This document shows positions 6,501-12,737 of a DNA stretch of 14,282 nt, in pieces. Source of the DNA: CAZVJA01 sp964626885. GTDB lineage: Bacteria; Planctomycetota; Planctomycetia; Planctomycetales; Planctomycetaceae. Positions within the stretch are counted from its first letter, which is position 1; each line of letters opens with the position of its first letter. Where the stretch lies: NCBI GenBank assembly GCA_964626885.1, contig CAZVJA010000133.1, positions 1-14,282 of the forward strand, given 5' to 3'. A program made the translations under genes and the position numbers. The notes beneath the pieces were generated by a model, which ran no database searches, was not told the DNA's origin, and saw only the letters and a program-made list of their open reading frames with translations.

Positions 6501-8668
6501 AGGATCGGAAAGAAGTTGCCGTCTGGACCGCGCTCAATGAAGTCGAAGAAGCAGCGATGCCATTCCACGGGAAGGAAATGCAATTCCCGAAGGACTGGAA
6601 GGAGCTCTCGAGCCGGCGTCTCTCCAAATATCCCGAGGACAACAGTGTTCGAACGGAGCAGGAGAGAGCGATCGAGAAGAGCTTGAACCGGCCAATCTCA
6701 CTGAACTTCGAGAAAGCGCCGCTGTCGGAAGTCATTCGCCATTTCGCGACCGTCGCGGCCACCAATATCGTGCTTGATGCCGCTGGGCTGGAAGAATCCG
6801 GCAGCACGTCGAACACGCCGGTGACAATCCAAGTCGACGGTATTCCGCTGAAGAGCGCTCTCAACCTTATTCTCGAACCGCTGCGACTCGGCTACCTGAT
6901 TGAAGACGACGTACTGAAAATCACCAGCGAGCTCCGTCAGCAGGGAAAACTCGTAACGGTCGCCTATGAGGTGCCCGATCTTGTCGTTCCCATTCCGAGT
7001 TTCCAACCTCCGGTTGGGGTTGAGAACAGTATCAACCCGCTGAACAACCCGATGTGGAGCGTGCCGTCGATGGGGGGAGCGCAAAGTCCGGCCGGCCAGC
7101 CGATGTTCCAGGTCGGAGACCCTGTCAGTGCTGCCGGAGGCCAGGCGAATTGGCCAGTCGGTGCAGCCGGTGCGAAGGTCCACGGCGGCGGGGCACCGGA
7201 CTTTGACACGCTGCAAAACCTGATCGTCACGACGATTGCCCCCGAATCGTGGGCTGAAGTCGGCGGACAAGCACAAATCACTCACTTCGACACCACGTTG
7301 AGTCTGGTGATTCGTCAAACTCAGAAGGTCCATCGTGAAATTCGCGATCTGCTGGAACAGCTGCGCCGCCTGCAGGACTTGCAGGTCACGGTGGAGGTCC
7401 GGTTCGTTACCGTCAGCGATCGCTTCTTTGAGCAAATCGGCGTCGATTTCGACTTCAATGTTCAGGACAACGTCCGGCGCGAGGATGTCGGCCTCGGACA
7501 ATTCGGTCGAAATATCTCGATTCAGGGAAGCTCAGGGACCTCAGGCACCTCAGGCACCTCAGGCACCTCGGGAACCTCAGGTGGTACCACGGGTACCTCA
7601 GGAACCTCAGGAACCTCGGGTACCTCAGGTACCTCGGGAACGACAACAGGCAATCCCTTTGATCCGTTCCCGACACTCAACAGGCCGGCACTCGATAACT
7701 GGGGCAAGGGAACCGTGGTTGGTTTGAGCAATCCCGGGCAGTTCACGGACGACCTCGACGTCGCGTTCAAGCAAGGATCGTTTGACATCGGAGTGCCGCA
7801 GTTCGGCAACTTCAATCCGGATGCCGGTATTCAGGTCGGTATGGCGATCTTGAGCGATATCGAAGCATTCTTCTTCATTCGCGCCGCACAAGGAGATGAG
7901 CGGTCGAACCTGTTGTTCGCTCCGAAGCTGACTCTCTTCAAGGGCCAGACGGCGACAGTGCGAGACACATTACAACGGCCTTTCGTCATCGGAGTGCAGC
8001 CGACAGTTGGTGATTTTGCGGTTGGGTATACTCCGATTATCGAGTTCATCAGCGACGGTGTCACTCTGCAGGTGACGGCTGTCATCTCCGCGGATCGCCG
8101 CTTCGTTCGCCTGACGGTGATTCCGAACTTCCAAACGATCACCGATATCTTCACGTTCAGCATTGTAAGCACTAGCGGCGGTCAGCAAGGTGCACAGGGA
8201 CTCGGCGGCGGGGCCGGCGGCGTCAATCAAGGTGGCGGCGGCTTCGGCGGTGGAGCCGGCGGCACATCACAAACCGGTTTCGGCGGTATCGGCGGGGTCA
8301 GCGGTGGCCAAACGGGTCAAACAGGTCAGACGGGCCAAACCGGACAAACGGGCCAATCAGGCAATCAAGTCAATGCAGCCGGCTTCGGTAACGTCACCAT
8401 TCAACAGCCGGTCTATGAGGTGGTTAATGTCAGCACTACCGTCAGCGTTCCGGACGGCGGCACGATTCTCCTCGGCGGCGTGAAACGTCTGCGCGAAGGT
8501 CGCCGCATGGCCGGCGTGCCGATTCTGAACAAGATTCCATATATCAGCCGGCTCTTCAAGAACTCCGGCGTCGGCCGCGAGACCTCCAGCCTGATGCTGA
8601 TGGTCACTCCTCGAATCATCATCCAGGAGGAAGAAGAAGAGCTGCTGGAAGGTGGTCCGAACGAATAA
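3515..8668 (+). CDS. Giant secretin (type II/IV pilus-type outer-membrane channel) with N-terminal helical repeats
   Basis: Secretins multimerise into the outer-membrane gate of type II secretion or type IV pilus machines. From ATG 3515 the protein has 1,717 residues; typical GspD/PilQ are 600-800. Order: a membrane anchor or signal at about 39-57 (ALGFIACTTVVAVTIWTIS); five ~55-residue repeats between residues 91 and 556; a Pro/Ala-rich linker; TPR-like helices near 744-790 and 831-1010 (for example RYAEAEVLAKQAKQLDPNNP); an STN-like beta domain at about 1059-1140 (ISLNFEKAPLSEVIRHFA); an N-domain at about 1233-1290; and the secretin channel from about 1291 (VTVEVRFVTVSDRFFEQIG). The C-terminal signature is present: VPDGGTILLGG from residue 1645, then GVPILNKIPYISRLF. 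A (SGT)n tract (1339-1378), a Gly-rich stretch from 1555 and a (GQT)n tract (1598-1615) interrupt the channel. No other secretion gene is in the window. A TTG at 3623 with a strong Shine-Dalgarno is an alternative start (1,681 residues). Confidence 0.93.
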   Translation: MNTSKSHGIAKQATSNSTQTGGRLVGRTQGLKEEPTLGKALGFIACTTVVAVTIWTISDGRYARQASAGDDRQEAGQLPSDSGNARSTAYKTVAVRMMDQARALAAKGDLEGAKALAKRAGTFPVEWSSNEQSPDQLLRLLDPSGSLANSGSYASGAGSVPSAEAGDRNVPAASPQQPAQAAPRGPSAEEMANWTTLQKQRYVGALLQSARQDIQAGQMDLARQKAMAAQRVEVAYLLFDDRPAHVLAEIERVERVHGGSVQMAQGQPESNVAPGSDPASTIRAQNASPGGTVRDRQIAQTSFDSPAAPNTAVNAQSGRQEALRLMTEAREALEANRIDEARIKALKADEFDVAWGVFEERPRHLLAEIERKTGTQTFTPNLARDRNAPRERTEFAAADSTAPNTPADRQNRGKAVELLKQARREMQEGNYASARAKATQAAKMQVNFGLFEDNPEVVLDDINRLENVGNVAQSRPTANTGVRQVSNAQPDTSDPASNASSNHDRSQELLRQAREDLRAGKIDVARAKVSEAASLNVAYLLFDDRPELVLQKIEEVAGPQSASAIAKSAPVVPKQPAAAVEHAGGPDVWARDAAPQSSASKNEFAPTSPSAAESPRIIDSGFASSGVAAAEAEIAKIKAMASRPSGAARPSDEAWPNEISAAPQGNKAPQEVNRGPQITPGFGEPKKLQPAEAPSRPIAPRTAARPIPAVEDGIDPFSIENPYAPQTSTAADVAVIHPSGISAQELFHQGIQLLREGKREDAYSVFQQAHHSGQQLNPHDQQQLQDLMRELAPGRSRDIRQVAQSHGEQFAEGPRIGAAPEAGAQPRAGQLEIVEQQMAVKYDKLRTETLNAIFRAERLRESKPDEAITVLNQAISNVEKSDLNKDALAPMLSQLNRTKASVESHAKQHAPVIAQQKMNSEVENEVEKGIKHGIRIDQEMVRIVDEFNKLMNQQRYAEAEVLAKQAKQLDPNNPTAELLVWKSRFARRVESNNDLKDRKEVAVWTALNEVEEAAMPFHGKEMQFPKDWKELSSRRLSKYPEDNSVRTEQERAIEKSLNRPISLNFEKAPLSEVIRHFATVAATNIVLDAAGLEESGSTSNTPVTIQVDGIPLKSALNLILEPLRLGYLIEDDVLKITSELRQQGKLVTVAYEVPDLVVPIPSFQPPVGVENSINPLNNPMWSVPSMGGAQSPAGQPMFQVGDPVSAAGGQANWPVGAAGAKVHGGGAPDFDTLQNLIVTTIAPESWAEVGGQAQITHFDTTLSLVIRQTQKVHREIRDLLEQLRRLQDLQVTVEVRFVTVSDRFFEQIGVDFDFNVQDNVRREDVGLGQFGRNISIQGSSGTSGTSGTSGTSGTSGGTTGTSGTSGTSGTSGTSGTTTGNPFDPFPTLNRPALDNWGKGTVVGLSNPGQFTDDLDVAFKQGSFDIGVPQFGNFNPDAGIQVGMAILSDIEAFFFIRAAQGDERSNLLFAPKLTLFKGQTATVRDTLQRPFVIGVQPTVGDFAVGYTPIIEFISDGVTLQVTAVISADRRFVRLTVIPNFQTITDIFTFSIVSTSGGQQGAQGLGGGAGGVNQGGGGFGGGAGGTSQTGFGGIGGVSGGQTGQTGQTGQTGQTGQSGNQVNAAGFGNVTIQQPVYEVVNVSTTVSVPDGGTILLGGVKRLREGRRMAGVPILNKIPYISRLFKNSGVGRETSSLMLMVTPRIIIQEEEEELLEGGPNE
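3608..3625 (+). promoter_or_regulatory. Strong Shine-Dalgarno plus TTG: alternative secretin start
   Basis: AAGGAGG at 3608-3614 is followed after 8 bases by TTG at 3623-3625, in frame with the secretin. Starting there gives MGKALGFIACTTVVAVTIW..., which reads as a compact signal peptide with an A-S-A motif shortly after the hydrophobic core. The region 3515-3622 nevertheless has coding-like third positions (about 72% G or C by hand count), so ATG 3515 is kept as the main call. An internal chance match is possible. Confidence 0.45.
3785..5182 (+). repeat. Five protein-level ~55-residue repeats in the secretin N-terminus
   Basis: Units lie at 3785-3940 (eroded), 4106-4279, 4466-4630, 4745-4912 and 5024-5182, separated by Pro/Ser/Ala/Gln-rich linkers of about 35-60 residues. 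The shared pattern is LLxxAR..I..G..D.AR.KA..A, then a V-x-(Y/W/F)-x-(L/V)-F-(D/E)-(D/E)-(R/N)-P motif and (V/L)L..I. Seen endings are YLLFDDRPAHVLAEIE, WGVFEERPRHLLAEIE, FGLFEDNPEVVLDDIN and YLLFDDRPELVLQKIE. The first half resembles a TPR helix pair; the LF(D/E)(D/E)RP tail is not part of a TPR. The first unit keeps the helices but has lost the LFDDRP motif. I do not know a named domain for it. Confidence 0.85.
7529..7648 (+). repeat. In-frame 9-bp tandem repeat coding for Ser-Gly-Thr
   Basis: A run of 9-base units close to TCAGGCACC encodes about a dozen SGT triplets, interrupted once by GGTT and ending TTTG. Three adjacent copies are identical at DNA level and the others differ mostly at third bases (TCA/TCG, GGC/GGT/GGA/GGG), which points to recent slippage expansion. 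Because the period is a multiple of three, copy-number change alters loop length without a frameshift. It lies in the first part of the secretin channel domain, just after a beta segment. Confidence 0.92.
8306..8359 (+). repeat. In-frame 9-bp tandem repeat coding for Gly-Gln-Thr
   Basis: Six units of GGN-CAA/CAG-ACN (the last ending in Ser) encode (GQT)n, directly after a Gly-rich stretch that starts at 8177 (GGGAGG, GGGGFGGGAGG). The tract sits just before the last conserved beta segment and signature of the secretin, so it probably forms a flexible loop. As in the SGT tract, third bases vary while the amino acids are kept. Confidence 0.9.
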
Positions 8669-8723
8669 AGTTCCGATTCTATAACCATCCTCGAGATCGC
8701 ATCGGGATCAATACAGTGTCCGA

Positions 8724-8768
8724 CCGCCGCTGATCGCGCGGGCCATCAGCGGCGGTTCTTTATCTTTT
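8724..8768 (+). terminator. Rho-independent terminator after the secretin gene
   Basis: A perfect 11-bp stem, CCGCCGCTGAT (8724-8734) with ATCAGCGGCGG (8745-8755), encloses a 10-base loop and is followed by the T-rich run TTCTTTATCTTTT (8756-8768). It starts 55 bases after the secretin stop and ends 17 bases before the next ATG, so the downstream gene probably depends on read-through or on a promoter that overlaps it. Confidence 0.92.
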
Positions 8769-8785
8769 CATGGGAACGGATACTC

Positions 8786-10750
8786 ATGAAAAACCCGCAG
8801 ACTTCTTCGCAGTACCTGTCCGAGGGGTTTGGGCCGCCCCACGATCGCACACGTGCAGCCGCTGCCATCGGTCTGATGCTCTTGACCCTGGCCATTTATT
8901 CCCGTGTCCGGGATTATCAATTCATCTCGATCGACGATCCGCTGTATATCAGCGGGAATGCGTCGGTCAGCCAAGGCCTGAGCCTGGAAGGTGTGCGATG
9001 GGCCTTCGTCACCAACTACTATTCAAACTGGATTCCATTCACTTGGATATCCTTCATGCTTGACGCATCCATCTACGGTAAATGGGCGGGGGGTTATCAT
9101 TCAACAAATGTGATCCTACACATCGCGAACGTGTTGCTCTTGTTTAAGCTGCTGGCGGAAATGACGGAGAAGACCGCGAGAGCCGCTTTCGTCGCCGCAA
9201 TGTTCGCCGTCCATCCCCTGCACGTGGAATCGGTTGCGTGGATATCCGAGCGCAAAGACGTGCTCAGCATGTTCTTCGGTCTCGGGACACTCCACATGTA
9301 CTTCGCTTATGTCCGCGCCAAGAGAAACGGCCGACGTGCACACGCCCAGTTTTACACCTCGATCGGCCTTTACTGCTGCAGTCTGTTATCAAAGCAATTG
9401 TTTGTGACGTTGCCGTTCTTGTTACTTCTGCTGGATTACTGGCCGCTGAAGCGTCAATCAGAAGGTGTCCAAAGTCCATTGTTCCAGAGTCGACGAGATT
9501 CGACACGGCTCCGTGTCGAAATAGCCGCCGCCCCATCAACTCATGGAAGCCGCTTCTGGCGAACTCAGTTATCCTTGATCAGGGAAAAGCTGGCTTTCCT
9601 GATAATTAGCCTGGTCTTTTGTTTCATCACGTTTCAATCACAGCATCAAGGCACCTCGGTTCAATCGCTGACGAAATTCCCGCTTGACAGCAGATTGCTG
9701 AATGCTGTTTTGGCGTACGGGCTGTATCTCCGGAAAGCACTGCTTCCATATGATCTGGCCGCGTTCTATCCACATCCAGGATCGAACATTAATGCGACGG
9801 TCGTCACTGGGGTCGTTGGAATGCTGCTGGGGATCACCTGTCTTGCCGTCGTCAACGCTCGGAAACATCCCTATTTTCTCGTCGGTTGGTTGTGGTACCT
9901 CGGCTCTCTGGTTCCGATGATCGGAATCGTGCAGGTTGGCATTCAGCAAATGGCCGATCGATACGCTTATCTACCAATGATCGGGATTTATCTTGCTCTC
10001 ACGTGGTCTATTTCGCAGTTCATGGAAAGGGGCGGAGTCCGCGCCCGCCACCTTCGACGGAGCGTGTCGTTTTGCGTCGTCGGAATTTACGCCGTGCTGG
10101 GTTACTTTCAGGTTTCCTACTGGCAGGACGGAATCATTTTGCTACGACGCTCGATGGAATTGACCGGCGAAACACCCCACGTCTGCAGCGCCCTGGGGGA
10201 CGCACTTCTGGGGAATAATCAGTTTGAAGCAGGAATCGGGCAATACCGGCGCGCAACGGAGTTGGCACCGAATGATCCCTGGCCACGATTCCAGCTGGGA
10301 TTAGCATATGAAAACTTGGGAGCTTTCCGCGCCGCCGCCGCGGCTTACCGCGAGACAGTCGACATCGACGAGAAGATGGTCGCGGCGCACATTCGGCAAG
10401 GAATGACTTTGTTACGAATCGGCGAGTATGCCGAGGCGGAAAGCGCACTAAAACGTGCGCTGCATCTGCAGCCCGATAATGCCGAAGTTCATCTGTATCT
10501 TGCCGCGGGTTATCGTGCCACTGGCAATTACAATCTCTCTATTGAGCACTGTGGCAAGGCGCTCGGGTTCAACGATCGGCTAATTGAGTGCCGACGTTTG
10601 CTTGCAGCGAATCTTCGGGATCTTCGGAGATGGGATGAAGCACTCGTTCAGGTTGAACGTGTGCTCGATTCCTCTCCACACGACGCGGCAGCAACAAAGC
10701 AGCGGGACGAACTGCTGATGATCCACAGACATCAGACTCTGGCAGAATGA
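8786..10750 (+). CDS. TMTC/PMT-like multi-spanning membrane protein with C-terminal TPRs (putative GT-C glycosyltransferase)
   Basis: A 654-residue membrane protein. The N-terminal part resembles the bacterial homologues of TMTC/O-mannosyltransferase-type (GT-C) proteins: a first membrane segment at about 24-40, then IDDPLYIS at 49-56 (the acidic pair expected in the first extracytoplasmic loop), WAFVTNYYSNWIPFTWISFMLD at 72-93, YHSTNVILHIANVLLLF at 104-120, HPLHVESVAWISERKDVLS at 143-161 and LLSKQLFVTLPFLLLLLDYWPL at 200-221. More hydrophobic segments follow to about residue 440. From residue 461 to the end there are about five TPR units (ALGDALLGNNQFEAGIGQYRRATELAPND and relatives). The likely role is transfer of sugar from a polyprenyl-linked donor to an exported protein; this is family inference and the bacterial members are poorly characterised. 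SKQ replaces the SKP that I recall as common. A weak GGA lies 5 bases before ATG 8786. A terminator separates it from the secretin gene. Confidence 0.85.
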   Translation: MKNPQTSSQYLSEGFGPPHDRTRAAAAIGLMLLTLAIYSRVRDYQFISIDDPLYISGNASVSQGLSLEGVRWAFVTNYYSNWIPFTWISFMLDASIYGKWAGGYHSTNVILHIANVLLLFKLLAEMTEKTARAAFVAAMFAVHPLHVESVAWISERKDVLSMFFGLGTLHMYFAYVRAKRNGRRAHAQFYTSIGLYCCSLLSKQLFVTLPFLLLLLDYWPLKRQSEGVQSPLFQSRRDSTRLRVEIAAAPSTHGSRFWRTQLSLIREKLAFLIISLVFCFITFQSQHQGTSVQSLTKFPLDSRLLNAVLAYGLYLRKALLPYDLAAFYPHPGSNINATVVTGVVGMLLGITCLAVVNARKHPYFLVGWLWYLGSLVPMIGIVQVGIQQMADRYAYLPMIGIYLALTWSISQFMERGGVRARHLRRSVSFCVVGIYAVLGYFQVSYWQDGIILLRRSMELTGETPHVCSALGDALLGNNQFEAGIGQYRRATELAPNDPWPRFQLGLAYENLGAFRAAAAAYRETVDIDEKMVAAHIRQGMTLLRIGEYAEAESALKRALHLQPDNAEVHLYLAAGYRATGNYNLSIEHCGKALGFNDRLIECRRLLAANLRDLRRWDEALVQVERVLDSSPHDAAATKQRDELLMIHRHQTLAE

Positions 10751-10754
10751 TCTT

Positions 10755-10794
10755 TGGCGGAAGTATCGGTCATCCTTTGGAATGATTCCTGCCA
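10755..10794. terminator. Possible weak bidirectional terminator between convergent genes
   Basis: In the 46-base gap between two convergent stops, TGGCGGAA (10755-10762) pairs with TTCCTGCCA (10786-10794) with one bulged T, and TCATCC / GGAATGA can pair inside it with one bulge. There is no T-run on either strand, so if it works it is not a classical intrinsic terminator. The position between convergent genes is the main support. Confidence 0.35.
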
Positions 10795-10796
10795 CG

Positions 10797-11513
10797 CTAT
10801 TTGCTCCATGCCGCCATAGAAGCCAAATCGCTCCACAAAACTTGGGTCGTACATTCATGGCCTGGTAGGACTGTATCCGCACCGTGGCGTAGGGCACCGA
10901 TCACCGGGATCTGACAGCGAACTGTAATTTCCCGTTCGTTCGATTCCACCGCGGGATCATTCGTGATGGGCTCCGCCTCGTTCAGGAGTATTCCCGCGAT
11001 GGTCAGTCCACGCCGCTGGGCGGCTTCGACTGTCAGCAATGTATGATTGATCGTTCCCAATCCTCGTCGCGCGACGATCAGCAAGGGATATCCAAGCTGG
11101 ACCGCCAAGTCGGCGACGCTCTCCGTTTCGGTCAGCGGGCATAACAGCCCCCCCGCCCCTTCGATCAGCAAGACATCGACGCGTCCCTTCCACCAGCCAG
11201 CTCCGGCGCGAAGTTGCTCGGAATCGACCCTCCGTCCTTCGAGTTTGGCTGCCATCGGGGGGGCCAGAGGAGCTTCAAATCGCTGGGGACAGATCCGGTC
11301 AGACGGGAATCGAAATTTCACAGACTGCTCCAGCGCCAGCACGTCGTCCCAGCTCAATTCCCCGGACGAATTCCGCGTCGCGCCGCTGCACGCTGGTTTG
11401 TAGACGCCGACCTGGTACCCCCGCTGCTGCAAGTCGCGCGCAATGAGGCACGTGACAAACGTCTTGCCAACCCCGGTATCGGTCCCGGTGATGAATAGTC
11501 CGCGCGTCGTCAT
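10797..11513 (-). CDS. bioD: Dethiobiotin synthetase BioD
   Basis: Cytoplasmic ATP-dependent carboxylase that closes the ureido ring of 7,8-diaminopelargonate to give dethiobiotin, the next-to-last step of biotin synthesis. The 238-residue product is normal for the family. It opens MTTRGLFITGTDTGVGKT with the P-loop at residues 10-18. VYKPACSG carries the substrate-binding Lys, EAPLAPPMAA the conserved loop, and LLIEGAGGLLCPL the metal/ATP-binding segment; GILLNE is the nucleotide-recognition region. The start is the ATG whose first bases overlap the TGA of the upstream SAM hydrolase gene (ATGA at 11513-11510), which implies translational coupling. GAGG lies about 11 bases upstream. The longer open frame to 11648 only overlaps the upstream gene. 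No bioA, bioB or bioF is in the window. Confidence 0.95.
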   Translation of the reverse strand: MTTRGLFITGTDTGVGKTFVTCLIARDLQQRGYQVGVYKPACSGATRNSSGELSWDDVLALEQSVKFRFPSDRICPQRFEAPLAPPMAAKLEGRRVDSEQLRAGAGWWKGRVDVLLIEGAGGLLCPLTETESVADLAVQLGYPLLIVARRGLGTINHTLLTVEAAQRRGLTIAGILLNEAEPITNDPAVESNEREITVRCQIPVIGALRHGADTVLPGHECTTQVLWSDLASMAAWSK

Positions 11514-12352
11514 GATTCGGTGGACCTCGTTCCGCTCGTCCGTTGATCTCGGACGGCTGCCGGGCACACGCGCACGGAAACCATCTCGCCAATCCCGCAA
11601 TTCAAAGCTGCTTTCGCACTTCCTTCGCGAACCGCGATCTCCAGCCACCCAGAGCTGCCGATTAGTGCCAGCAACCTTTCGCGCTCAACTTGGGCATAAT
11701 GCTCATGAATTCCCACGATACGTTGCTCCCCACAAGTGACGGTCATGGTCTCCCGGTTGTCTTGTGGAATCTGCTCCCCACGCACCGAGGTGATCAAGTT
11801 TCCGAAATGATCGGACCAGAGAACTTCTCCGCGGAGTTCCTCGCCGTGCTGTTCCCCCTGACGTTCGAGCAGTTGCACGAGCGGCTCGCGATGCAACGGA
11901 CCGAACTCGGTGAGATCCACGCCCAGGCTCCAGTGCGCCGCGACGGGAGCCAGGATGTCGCGGCCATGAAACGTCGTGGAAACGTCCGTACGCCAGAATC
12001 GATGATTTTGAATTTGGACCACGCGATTGTGGGAAAATCGCCGTAACACATTGGTCAACACTCCATTGTCGGGGGCAACAAATCGCCAGCCGCCGATTTC
12101 CACCGCCAGGAGCGCACGGCTGCTTCCCACTCCAGGATCGACCACCACCAGATGAATCGTGTCCGGCGGAAAGCACTCGACTGCCTCTCTCAGAATCATC
12201 GACGCTCGATCGACATTCTGAGGCGGAATGGAATGCGTGACATCCACCAGGCACGCATCGGGGTTGATCGCGAGGATTGTCCCTTTCATTTGCGCGACGT
12301 AACTGTCGGCGGTTCCAAAATCGGTGGTCAGAGTGATGATCGGCCGAGCCAT
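11510..12352 (-). CDS. S-adenosyl-L-methionine hydrolase (adenosine-forming), SAM-hydroxide adenosyltransferase family (DUF62)
   Basis: Predicted to split SAM with water into adenosine and L-methionine in the cytoplasm. The 280-residue product starts MARPIITLTTDFGTADSYV and shows the family marks: MKGTILAINP, DVTHSIPP, HLVVVDPGVGSSR, FVAPDNGVLT, TFHGRD, and C-terminal GEVLWSDHFGNLITSV. The Asp-Arg-His triad that I recall activating water in the characterised archaeal enzyme is kept: Asp72 and Arg79 (seven apart) and His129. This argues for a hydrolase rather than a fluorinase or chlorinase. The start at 12352 matches the family N-terminus; the frame stays open to 12913, but that part is antisense to the hydrolase gene there. 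Only GGAG two or three bases before the ATG is seen, too close to be a good ribosome site. It is the first gene of an operon with bioD. Confidence 0.93.
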   Translation of the reverse strand: MARPIITLTTDFGTADSYVAQMKGTILAINPDACLVDVTHSIPPQNVDRASMILREAVECFPPDTIHLVVVDPGVGSSRALLAVEIGGWRFVAPDNGVLTNVLRRFSHNRVVQIQNHRFWRTDVSTTFHGRDILAPVAAHWSLGVDLTEFGPLHREPLVQLLERQGEQHGEELRGEVLWSDHFGNLITSVRGEQIPQDNRETMTVTCGEQRIVGIHEHYAQVERERLLALIGSSGWLEIAVREGSAKAALNCGIGEMVSVRVCPAAVRDQRTSGTRSTES

Positions 12353-12734
12353 GACTCCAATGTATCGCTTCCCGCGTCGTTCAGGGAAGCTTGCTGATCC
12401 GCGAGAATGGAGCGTGCGACCCTCCGACCGCGAAAGCGATCCCTGGGCACCTCGGAGAGGGAATTGCACGCCGCGTGTTCGCGGAGCAATCGAACGCCAA
12501 TTGACCCGTGTCAGGATGGGTCGTAGACTGCTTAATAGGCAAAAGACCGGGGTTTCCGCTGTTTTGAGCCCCACAGAAAGCACAATGGGAACCGGGCTGC
12601 TTCGTCCCCGTCCCGGTTCCTCGGGTATTCCGCGATGGAGCAATCCCTTCTGATCGGTCCTGGATAATATCGATCCGTTGATTCCGGCTGCGAGGGCGAG
12701 TCGAATCGCACGTTCGCTTTGAGGAGATTTGATC
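12353..12734. other. Divergent intergenic region (382 bases)
   Basis: No convincing gene lies between the divergent SAM hydrolase and alpha/beta-hydrolase starts; open frames here are short or antisense extensions. It should hold promoters for both directions. A perfect 9-bp dyad, GGAACCGGG (12588-12596) and CCCGGTTCC (12612-12620), with a 15-base spacer, could be a leader hairpin or operator for the + strand gene. The function is unknown. Confidence 0.6.
12500..12528 (+). promoter_or_regulatory. Possible promoter for the secreted alpha/beta-hydrolase gene
   Basis: TTGACC (12500-12505), a 17-base spacer and TAGACT (12523-12528) resemble a sigma70 promoter with a 4/6 match at -10. It would leave a leader of about 200 bases containing the 12588-12620 dyad. 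In a random search of this length a match of this quality is not rare. Confidence 0.25.
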
Positions 12735-12737
12735 ATG
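12721..12737 (+). promoter_or_regulatory. Ribosome binding site deciding the start at 12735
   Basis: GAGGAG (12721-12726) sits 8 bases before ATG 12735. An in-frame TTG at 12729 is too close to the site, so the ATG is the better start. Together with 3608-3614 it is one of only two strong Shine-Dalgarno sequences I found in front of or inside genes in this window. Confidence 0.7.

Noticed and set aside
6698..7501. 267-codon open frame antisense to the secretin
   Set aside because: It mirrors the STN and N-domain coding region; no motif, ribosome site or separate context supports it.
7522..7815. Minus-strand frame encoding a VPEVPEVPE repeat protein
   Set aside because: It is the antisense reading of the SGT tract inside the secretin; the repeat pattern is imposed by the 9-bp period and there is no start signal or domain.
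11510..12352. Fluorinase or chlorinase (SAM halogenase)
   Set aside because: The Asp72-Arg79-His129 triad typical of SAM hydroxide adenosyltransferases is intact, and the context is primary metabolism.
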